Shown here piece after piece: positions 1 through 5,626 of a stretch of 7,444 nucleotides of DNA; within the stretch, counting starts at the first letter, position 1; each line of letters begins with the position of its first letter. This stretch comes from an uncultured Caryophanales bacterium. Its GTDB lineage: Bacteria; Bacillota_I; Bacilli_A; RFN20; CAG-826. Under the pieces are notes generated by a model. That model saw only the letters and a program-made list of their open reading frames with translations. It was not told where the DNA came from and ran no database searches. Where the stretch lies: NCBI GenBank assembly GCA_946401755.1, contig CAMIVH010000042.1:1-7444 (forward strand), given 5' to 3'. The position numbers and the translations under genes are program-made.

Positions 1-1238
1 CTGTTTATGCTTTGAAATTAGACCACGGTCTAGAAAAAGTTCATATCAAGCATAAATACGATGAATTAATTGCCACTGAAAACGCTAAACTTGCGGCCTT
101 AAAAGAAGGTCAACAAGCTGATGCCGCCGAAACACCTGAAGAAATCAATCAAAAGATTGTTGAATTAAAAGCAGGTAAAGCCGGTGAATTAAAAGAAGCC
201 GATGAAAGATATGCAGCTAAGAAAGCTGAAATCTTAAAAGAAGCTGAAGTTAAGAAAGCTGTTAACAAGGAAGAATTAGTCAAAGTTAAAAGAAACTTTG
301 ATAAGAGAATTGCTGAAGCTAAGGCTACAAAGAATGCTAACAGCAAAGAATTAAAGGCTAAATATAAGCCAATCATCGCGGAAGCTAAAGCTAAATATTT
401 AGCAAAGAATAAAGAAGCTAACGCGAAAATCGCGGAAGTTAAAAAACAATACCGCGCAGAATACGAAGCAGATCTTAAGAATGGTGTCGATAAAAAGACC
501 GCCAAGAATAAGTATGTTTCTAAGATTAAGATTACCAAAGCCGAGGCCAAACAAAGAGCGCTTAAGGTTATGGAAGAAGTTGGTATCCCATTCCCAGAAA
601 GAAGATTCAGACAATATCCATTTGAATTCTCTGGTGGTATGAGACAACGTATCGTTATTGCTATCGCATTAACCGCTAACCCAGACATCTTAATCTGTGA
701 CGAACCAACAACTGCTTTAGACGTGACCATTCAAGCCCAAATTCTTGAATTAATTAACCGTTTAAAAGCAGAAAGAAACATCTCTGTTATCTTCATTACT
801 CACGACTTAGGTGTTGTCGCCAACATGGCGGACCGTGTCGCAGTTATGTATGCTGGTAAAATCGTTGAATATGGTAAAGAAGAAGAAATCTTCTATGATC
901 CAAAGCATCCATATACTTGGGCGTTATTATCATCTATTCCTGACGTGGATAGTAAGGAAAGATTGGAAGCCATTCCTGGTACTCCACCAAACCTTGTCTT
1001 CCCACCAAAGGGTGATGCCTTCGCTTTACGTAGTAAATATGCGATGAAGATTGACTTCAAGAAAGAACCTCCATATTTCAAAGTTAGTGATACTCACTAT
1101 GCTGCTACTTGGTTATTAGACCCAAGAGCACCAAAAGTGGAAATGCCTGCTATTGTTAAAACTCGTATTGAAGCATCATTAGCAGCCCATAAAGCTAGAG
1201 AAGCTCAAAAAGCAAAAGCTAAGAAGGAGGACAAATAA
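1..1238 (+). CDS. oppD: Oligopeptide ABC transporter ATP-binding protein OppD (AmiE-type), 5' truncated by window edge, with coiled-coil insertion
   Basis: ATPase subunit of an oligopeptide importer; it hydrolyses ATP at the inner membrane face to drive peptide uptake with OppF and the OppB/OppC permeases. The frame (first full codon at 3) is open to the left edge. The TTG at 12 is an internal leucine, not a start, so the N-terminus, Walker A and Q-loop lie outside. Visible in order: a long Lys/Ala/Glu-rich helical insertion (about 63-527), the signature SGGMRQR (630-650), Walker B ILICDE (687-704), the H-loop histidine (801-803), and the oligo_HPY C-terminal domain with HPY (906-914) and the IPGTPPNL motif. 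The tail resembles streptococcal AmiE (KGDAFALRS, HYAATWLL), recalled from memory; the cysteines found in many OppD/DppD tails are absent. Catalytic motifs look intact. Stop TAA 1236-1238, two bases before oppF. Family assignment is firm; OppD rather than DppD rests on the AmiE-like tail and partner. Confidence 0.93.
   Translation, partial: VYALKLDHGLEKVHIKHKYDELIATENAKLAALKEGQQADAAETPEEINQKIVELKAGKAGELKEADERYAAKKAEILKEAEVKKAVNKEELVKVKRNFDKRIAEAKATKNANSKELKAKYKPIIAEAKAKYLAKNKEANAKIAEVKKQYRAEYEADLKNGVDKKTAKNKYVSKIKITKAEAKQRALKVMEEVGIPFPERRFRQYPFEFSGGMRQRIVIAIALTANPDILICDEPTTALDVTIQAQILELINRLKAERNISVIFITHDLGVVANMADRVAVMYAGKIVEYGKEEEIFYDPKHPYTWALLSSIPDVDSKERLEAIPGTPPNLVFPPKGDAFALRSKYAMKIDFKKEPPYFKVSDTHYAATWLLDPRAPKVEMPAIVKTRIEASLAAHKAREAQKAKAKKEDK
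63..527 (+). other. Coiled-coil-like insertion within OppD
   Basis: About 155 codons dominated by Lys, Ala and Glu, almost without Gly or Pro, lie where ordinary OppD proteins have only a few residues. The insertion sits just before the helix (KAEAKQRALKVMEEVGIP) that leads to the ABC signature, so it emerges from the helical subdomain, presumably after the Q-loop. A loose motif IAEAK/IAEVK recurs three times at spacings of 22 and 18 residues. The reading frame continues through it into a perfectly conserved ABC core, so it is in-frame protein sequence and not an intergenic artefact. Function is unknown. Confidence 0.75.
1224..1230 (+). promoter_or_regulatory. Ribosome binding site of oppF inside the oppD 3' end
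   Basis: AAGGAGG, a full-strength Shine-Dalgarno core, lies ten bases before the oppF ATG and overlaps the last sense codons of oppD. This fixes the oppF start and supports co-transcription with translational coupling. Confidence 0.85.
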
Positions 1239-1240
1239 CT

Positions 1241-2470
1241 ATGGCAAATAGAAAAGTTACTTATCTTCCAGAATTAGTGGATAACAAAATTGAATTATCA
1301 GTCAGACACTTAAAGCAATTCTTTAAGTTCGGACATGGTAAAAACGCTTTCGTTACTAAAGCCGTTCACGATATCAGTTTTGATATCAAAAAAGGTGAAT
1401 GCTTCGGTGTCGTTGGTGAATCTGGCTGTGGTAAAACCACAACTGGTAGAACTTTAATCAGATTATATAAGGCGACATCTGGTTCTGTTTATTTCAAAGG
1501 TTACCGTGTTGTTGCGGGTAGCAGATGGAATGAAAAAGAAATCAAATGGAAGAGAATCAAAGCTCGTCGTAAGATCAAAGAATTAACTAACGAGATGAAC
1601 GAAAAGATTCGTGTACTCGCTGATGAACAAGGTAATAAAGAATTTGTTGAAAGCGAAACCGCGAAGATTAAAGCACAGTACAACGCCCAAATCGAACAAA
1701 TCAAAACCGATTTAGCGGCCTTAATCAAAGAGCAAAAAGAAAAGATTGCTCAACATAACTACGACAACAAACACGTTGATAAGAAGTTAATGAGCAAAAT
1801 GCAGATGATCTTCCAAGATCCTGTTGACTCTCTTGACCCACGTATGACTGTTGAAGACATCATTCAAGAAGGTTTACATATTCAAGGTCAATACAATGCC
1901 TTTGAAAACTCTCAAAAAGTGAGAGAAGCCTTAATCAGGGTTGGTTTATTACCAGAATACGCTTCCCGTTACCCACACGAATTCTCTGGTGGTCAACGTC
2001 AACGTATTGGTATCGCTAGAGCCTTAATTATGAATCCAGACTTCCTTATCTGTGACGAACCAATTTCTGCTCTCGACGTCTCTATTAGAGCGCAAATCAT
2101 CAACTTACTTAATAACTTAAAAGAAGAAATGGGCTTAACCATTATGTTTATCGCTCACGACTTATCTGTTGTTAAGTACTTCTGCGATAGAATCGCTGTT
2201 ATGTATTTCGGTAATATTGTTGAGTTAGCAAGTAGTGATGAACTATTCGCTCACCCATTACACCCATATACTAAAGCGTTACTCTCTGCGATTCCAAAGC
2301 CAGACCCATTAAGTGAAAAGGAAAGAAAGAGATACATCTATGTTCCTGCAAATGAACATGATTACTCCATGGAAGCTCCAAAGCTTACTGAAATCACTCC
2401 TGGACACTTCGTTATGGCGAATACCGAAGAACTCGAGAAATATCGTAAAGTTCTAAACGAAAAGAAATAA
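1241..2470 (+). CDS. oppF: Oligopeptide ABC transporter ATP-binding protein OppF (AmiF-type), with helical insertion
   Basis: Second ATPase of the oligopeptide importer, pairing with OppD to form the two ATP sites. 409 residues, against roughly 310-330 for typical OppF. Motifs: Walker A GESGCGKTT (59-67), Q-loop FQDP (191-194), signature SGGQRQR (249-255), Walker B FLICDE (268-273), H-loop H306, then the oligo_HPY region with HPYTKALLSAIP (341-352). The C-terminus (NEHDYSMEAP, then ITPGHFVMAN) resembles streptococcal AmiF, recalled from memory. Residues about 92-182 form an extra charged, Lys/Glu/Ala/Gln-rich segment between the strand after Walker A and the Q-loop; this accounts for the excess length. 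The ATG at 1241 is chosen because AAGGAGG precedes it by ten bases. It follows oppD by two bases and is closed by a hairpin terminator, so it is probably the last gene of an opp operon. All catalytic residues appear present. Confidence 0.95.
   Translation: MANRKVTYLPELVDNKIELSVRHLKQFFKFGHGKNAFVTKAVHDISFDIKKGECFGVVGESGCGKTTTGRTLIRLYKATSGSVYFKGYRVVAGSRWNEKEIKWKRIKARRKIKELTNEMNEKIRVLADEQGNKEFVESETAKIKAQYNAQIEQIKTDLAALIKEQKEKIAQHNYDNKHVDKKLMSKMQMIFQDPVDSLDPRMTVEDIIQEGLHIQGQYNAFENSQKVREALIRVGLLPEYASRYPHEFSGGQRQRIGIARALIMNPDFLICDEPISALDVSIRAQIINLLNNLKEEMGLTIMFIAHDLSVVKYFCDRIAVMYFGNIVELASSDELFAHPLHPYTKALLSAIPKPDPLSEKERKRYIYVPANEHDYSMEAPKLTEITPGHFVMANTEELEKYRKVLNEKK
1514..1786 (+). other. Charged helical insertion within OppF
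   Basis: About 90 codons between the strand after Walker A (VYFKG) and the Q-loop (MQMIFQDP). Ordinary OppF has roughly 15-20 residues here. The segment is rich in Lys, Glu, Ala, Gln and Ile with almost no Pro or Gly, as expected for an antiparallel helical hairpin or coiled coil. Its position in the fold differs from that of the OppD insertion, which lies after the Q-loop. The flanking ABC motifs are undisturbed. Confidence 0.75.
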
Positions 2471-2499
2471 GACCAGCATCAACTGGTCTTTTCTTTTAT
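2469..2499. terminator. Rho-independent terminator between convergent genes
   Basis: AAGACCAG (2469-2476) pairs with CTGGTCTT (2483-2490), an 8-bp perfect stem with a 6-base loop, followed on the plus strand by a T-rich run (TTCTTTTATT). It overlaps the oppF stop codon. On the minus strand the same stem is followed by ATTTCTTTT, so it probably also ends the convergent membrane-protein gene, whose stop lies a few bases away. Confidence 0.8.
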
Positions 2500-4553
2500 T
2501 CTTTATCTTGATTTTCTTCTTTTGGCTTACGGTTCATTAATTTCTTACGATAAATGAGCCCAAACACGCCTCCAGAGACGAGTAAGAACGATCCTACATA
2601 AAATAATGGGATTGTTGCTTGATACGCCTTATATGGCTTAAATGATAGGGCAATATCATATGTGCCTTGTTTTAAGGTGAACGCGATTAAGCCATCAACG
2701 TTTTGCACCTTACTAATGGTCTTACCATCTTGTTTAACTTCATAGGTATCGTAATAGAACTGTGGGAACTGCACTAAAGCGGTTTCACTGGTGATATTGA
2801 CATGGAATTTATTATTAGGAGAATTGTATTCGTAGATTTCAACGTCTCCGCTTCCTTCTAAGACACTTGGCTTGATATAACTTTCTAAATCATAGATGTA
2901 GTCTCTTTGTGCCCAAACACGATTTCTCACGTTGTAATACAAAGTATTAGTATACTCAGATCTATATGTATCATTGTAGAACACTTGTGGAATCATTTCG
3001 TTTTGCGCACCAGAATACTTGATTTCTTTTGCAAATTGTTCTCCATCGTTAACGATAATAGCGGTAGGGTTATGTTCAAAGATGACTCTCTTTTCAAGAG
3101 TACCCATAGTCACAGTCATTAAACCACAGGCAATAACGGAAACAATGGTGAGCGCAATCTTATTTGTTTTAAGACGTGAGAAGATTAAAGAAACAAGCAT
3201 CGCAATCAAGAATGAAAGCATGCTATACATTCTCCATGGGAATTGACCTTTATACATAATAGGTGGCACTAGTTTCCAGGCCCATGGGACAAAAATAAGC
3301 GCTAAAGTAATGATTAAAGCAACAATTAGGAAATATAAATCAACACTCTTATATAAAGGAACATACTTTTCAGAACTATCAGGCAACTTCTTAACTAAGA
3401 ATGAAATAAAGAAGTAAAGAATTAATGAAATAATGACCGCTAAATAGATTTCGATTCTCACTTGGAAAATGATTGGACAAATAAAGGCCGCGATACAAGC
3501 AGCTGGATGCTTATACCACTTACTATATTTAGCGTTAGTTAATAACTTATCCACTAAGATGGCTAATACCATGGAGATGATATAAACAACAGTGCTAAAC
3601 GTTAAAGTGGAAATGCTATCTTTAGCCCAAACAGGATCGCCATCACGGCTACCAATGAAGATATAGTTAATGAAACCACTGAATTGGAACGATCTCTTTG
3701 TGTCATTTGAAATGAATTCATATGTAGTCCACTGTCTTTCATCATCGGAAATGTTATAGATTTCTGAAGATTCATAATGTTGGCTATTTAAAACATAGAA
3801 AAGAACGCACATTATAATAATAATGACCGCCGCTCCCATTGAGATAAGCGCGCGTTTATCACGGAACTTAGCAATTACACCTTTAATGTTAAATAAGACA
3901 TATAAAAGACCAAATAAAACAGTGATTAAAGCGGTAAATGGGTGAGATAAGACAATAAGAATCGCGCCACTAGCGAATACGACATATGGCTCAACATGAT
4001 ATTCTTCATCGTGAATGAAACTATATACACCATAGAAGACCATTGGAATAAGTGCCATAGCGACAGTTTCAGCGTATGCACATCTCGCTAAAGCACAGAA
4101 GATACGGTATGGAAGTAAAAGAAATACGATAGGGCAGACAATAGCAATAGCTCTACGGCCGTTTGACATCTTAAGGGCTAGTTTGTACATGTAGATGCCC
4201 CCTAATATCGCGGAAGCGAAGATCATGAACTTTAAGCCATCAGATGGACTAGCACCTAATCCTCTAAATAAATATGTATAAATAGCCGCACCATAATGGG
4301 TGACTGGACCATAATAAGCGTAGTTATATAAAGCAAAGCCCCCAATGAATAGGTGATTCGTGGAATAACCAAAATAACCATGGTCAAAACCATAGATTAA
4401 ATCGTTAACCATACCGAGATGGAAACCAATATCATCGCCCGCTGCAAGTCCATTACAGACATAAACAAAGCATGAAAGAATAGATGCAATAATGATTACT
4501 ACATATGGGAAGAACTTCTTGAATAGATTGATAATGGAGTCTTTCTTAACCAT
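2496..4553 (-). CDS. Polytopic membrane protein of the GT-C / YfhO / PTPS-related type, probable envelope glycosyltransferase-like protein
   Basis: 685 residues with about a dozen hydrophobic segments, for example 15-36, 134-156, 189-220, 235-255, 315-335, 366-388, 403-425, 441-460, 467-485 and 645-668. The first extracytoplasmic loop has GDDIGFHL (39-46); an acidic pair here is where GT-C glycosyltransferases using lipid-phosphate sugars place their catalytic aspartate. The pattern YNYAYYGPVTHY (76-87), LLLPYRIF with a following AYAETVAMALIP, and VLSHPFTAL (201-209) fits the 'PTPS-related' membrane family. An outer-face domain (about 490-645) with FPQFYYDTYEVKQDGK resembles the YfhO C-terminal region. 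The protein ends with one transmembrane helix and a basic tail. The likely role is adding sugars to an envelope polymer or lipid; donor and acceptor are unknown. The ATG at 4551-4553 has no evident Shine-Dalgarno site, so the start is less certain. Convergent with oppF, divergent from the next gene. Confidence 0.72.
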   Translation of the reverse strand: MVKKDSIINLFKKFFPYVVIIIASILSCFVYVCNGLAAGDDIGFHLGMVNDLIYGFDHGYFGYSTNHLFIGGFALYNYAYYGPVTHYGAAIYTYLFRGLGASPSDGLKFMIFASAILGGIYMYKLALKMSNGRRAIAIVCPIVFLLLPYRIFCALARCAYAETVAMALIPMVFYGVYSFIHDEEYHVEPYVVFASGAILIVLSHPFTALITVLFGLLYVLFNIKGVIAKFRDKRALISMGAAVIIIIMCVLFYVLNSQHYESSEIYNISDDERQWTTYEFISNDTKRSFQFSGFINYIFIGSRDGDPVWAKDSISTLTFSTVVYIISMVLAILVDKLLTNAKYSKWYKHPAACIAAFICPIIFQVRIEIYLAVIISLILYFFISFLVKKLPDSSEKYVPLYKSVDLYFLIVALIITLALIFVPWAWKLVPPIMYKGQFPWRMYSMLSFLIAMLVSLIFSRLKTNKIALTIVSVIACGLMTVTMGTLEKRVIFEHNPTAIIVNDGEQFAKEIKYSGAQNEMIPQVFYNDTYRSEYTNTLYYNVRNRVWAQRDYIYDLESYIKPSVLEGSGDVEIYEYNSPNNKFHVNITSETALVQFPQFYYDTYEVKQDGKTISKVQNVDGLIAFTLKQGTYDIALSFKPYKAYQATIPLFYVGSFLLVSGGVFGLIYRKKLMNRKPKEENQDKE

Positions 4554-4694
4554 GATTTAATATCTTATCATTTGCTTTATATTTATAAAAGCGCTTTATA
4601 ACCTCTGCTAATAAGACGATTTATTTTTAATAAACTGCTACAAAAAGTTATTATCTTTCTTTTTGATATATGTTATCCTTCTAACCAGAGAAAC
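4554..4694. promoter_or_regulatory. Divergent intergenic promoter region
   Basis: 141 bp of AT-rich DNA separating two divergent starts, so promoters for both genes should lie here. For the plus-strand gene a weak extended -10 (TG-T-TATCCT, 4671-4679) is visible, with no good -35. For the minus-strand gene TATAAA elements overlap the palindrome at 4583-4601. No convincing sigma-70 pair could be assigned in either direction. Confidence 0.45.
4583..4601. promoter_or_regulatory. Palindrome with LacI/CcpA-type operator core
   Basis: TTATAAAAGCGCTTTATAA is symmetrical apart from one extra A; its perfect 10-bp core AAAGCGCTTT (4588-4597) equals the core of the ideal catabolite-responsive element (TGAAAGCGCTTTCA), matching 11 of 14 positions over the full motif. 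The outer G and C of that motif are missing. The centre lies about 40 bp upstream of the minus-strand ATG and about 100 bp upstream of the plus-strand ATG. Binding by CcpA or another LacI-family regulator is inference. Confidence 0.4.
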
Positions 4695-5558
4695 ATGAAA
4701 AGAGTCATCGGATTATCAGCCCTTCTAATTATCTATTCTGTTGCCTTTGTGGCGGCTATTTTTTCTTTCCAACTATTTGAAAGACTAGGGCTTCATGATT
4801 ATCTATCCATTCTTTTAGCGGATGTTATAGCCACAGTAATAGTGTGGGCCAGCGGTGTAATCTTAAAAACCGCTTCTGCATATGACCCTTATTGGTCACT
4901 TCAAACATTAGCGATTTATCTTTGCTTATTATTTAAATATCAAAACTGGCATGTTGGCACAATTCTCTTACTAGTGGTTATCTCTTTATATTCATTCAGA
5001 TTAACTTTGAACTTTATTTTAGGATTCCATTCCTTATCATATGTTGACTGGCGTTATAAGATGCTCAAACAAAAAACTGGAAAATTTTATCAAGTTGTTA
5101 ACTTATTAGGTATCTGTATGTTTCCAACTTTAGTGGTCTATGCTGCTTCTTTGCCAGCGATGGCATATGCTTCTGTTACTGCTTTTTCAATGTTAGATGT
5201 GATTGGCTTATCAATTATCGTCCTAGGTGTTTTACTTGAATTGATTGCTGATTTGCAAATGAAGAAGTTTGTAAAACAAAGAACAGATCGCTCCCAAGTT
5301 TTAGATAAGGGTTTGTGGAGATATTCAAGACATCCTAACTATTTAGGAGAAATTTCTATTTGGTTTGGTGTCGCTTTGACATTAATTATTTCACATTTTA
5401 ACTACTGGTTCTTTATCGCGGGAGCGGTTGTTAACTTATTGATGTTCTTATTCATTTCTATCCCAATGGAAGAGAAACATTTCAAGGATTATAAACCAGA
5501 TTACGAACAATATAAAAACGATACCTCTATGTTATTAATTCTCCCTAAGAAGAAGTAA
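4695..5558 (+). CDS. DUF1295 family membrane protein (steroid 5-alpha-reductase / ICMT-like fold)
   Basis: 287 residues, close to the usual length for DUF1295 (PF06966). The diagnostic motif GLWRYSRHPNYLGE is at 206-219. Other family hallmarks are DPYWS (64-68), ADLQMKKF (185-192) and the C-terminal IPMEEKHF (256-263) followed by a Y-D-Y-EQY-x-x-x-T pattern. Hydrophobic segments lie at about 6-28, 36-58, 69-80, 88-110, 135-157, 166-187, 222-233 and 236-256. In the related enzymes the RHPNY region contributes to cofactor binding (NADPH in steroid reductases, S-adenosylmethionine in isoprenylcysteine methyltransferases). Which cofactor and substrate apply here is not known; a lipid or isoprenoid substrate in the membrane is a reasonable guess. 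The ATG is the first in frame after the promoter region; its upstream AGAG is only a weak ribosome binding site. No terminator is evident before the next gene. Confidence 0.88.
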   Translation: MKRVIGLSALLIIYSVAFVAAIFSFQLFERLGLHDYLSILLADVIATVIVWASGVILKTASAYDPYWSLQTLAIYLCLLFKYQNWHVGTILLLVVISLYSFRLTLNFILGFHSLSYVDWRYKMLKQKTGKFYQVVNLLGICMFPTLVVYAASLPAMAYASVTAFSMLDVIGLSIIVLGVLLELIADLQMKKFVKQRTDRSQVLDKGLWRYSRHPNYLGEISIWFGVALTLIISHFNYWFFIAGAVVNLLMFLFISIPMEEKHFKDYKPDYEQYKNDTSMLLILPKKK

Positions 5559-5562
5559 TAAT

Positions 5563-5620
5563 CCCCTAAAAATAGTGGAAATACCCCAAAAAGTTATATA
5601 ATTATAAGGTTTTAAGGGGT
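5563..5620 (+). promoter_or_regulatory. C-rich / G-rich inverted repeat covering the lipoprotein ribosome binding site
   Basis: CCCCTAAAA (5563-5571) can pair with TTTTAAGGGG (5610-5619) with one bulged A. ACCCC (5583-5587) can alternatively pair with GGGGT (5616-5620), extended past a two-base bulge by AAAA with TTTT. Both pairings would bury the Shine-Dalgarno sequence. No T-run follows, so it is not a standard terminator. Confidence 0.4.
5597..5602 (+). promoter_or_regulatory. Consensus -10 box for the lipoprotein gene
   Basis: A perfect TATAAT lies 25 bp before the ATG. The best -35 is a poor TGGAAA (5576-5581) at 15-bp spacing. Transcription would start near 5609, giving a leader of only about 18 bases that contains little beyond the ribosome binding site. 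Confidence 0.5.
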
Positions 5621-5622
5621 GA
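5614..5622 (+). promoter_or_regulatory. Ribosome binding site of the lipoprotein gene
   Basis: AAGGGGTGA, the AAGGAGGTGA consensus lacking one A, is placed four bases before the ATG. It fixes the start at 5627, just ahead of a lipoprotein signal peptide. Confidence 0.75.
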
Positions 5623-5626
5623 CACT

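Noticed and set aside
63..527. OppD insertion as an intein or an insertion element
   Set aside because: No intein splice motifs (N-terminal Cys/Ser block, His-Asn end), no terminal repeats, and the composition is simple helical protein.
149..730. Long minus-strand open frame of 193 codons opposite the OppD insertion
   Set aside because: It is the antisense of a Lys/Ala/Glu-rich coding segment, which automatically yields a stop-poor hydrophobic frame. It runs across the conserved ABC signature and has no independent support.
1501..1728. Minus-strand 75-codon frame opposite the OppF insertion
   Set aside because: Same cause: antisense of a charged helical segment within a well-supported gene.
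3019..3246. Plus-strand frame inside the minus-strand membrane-protein gene
   Set aside because: Lies wholly within a strong coding sequence on the other strand and has no ribosome binding site or family resemblance.
5563..5620. Inverted repeat as a terminator for the DUF1295 gene
   Set aside because: The loop is long and no T-run follows the G-rich arm; the arm is instead the ribosome binding site of the next gene.
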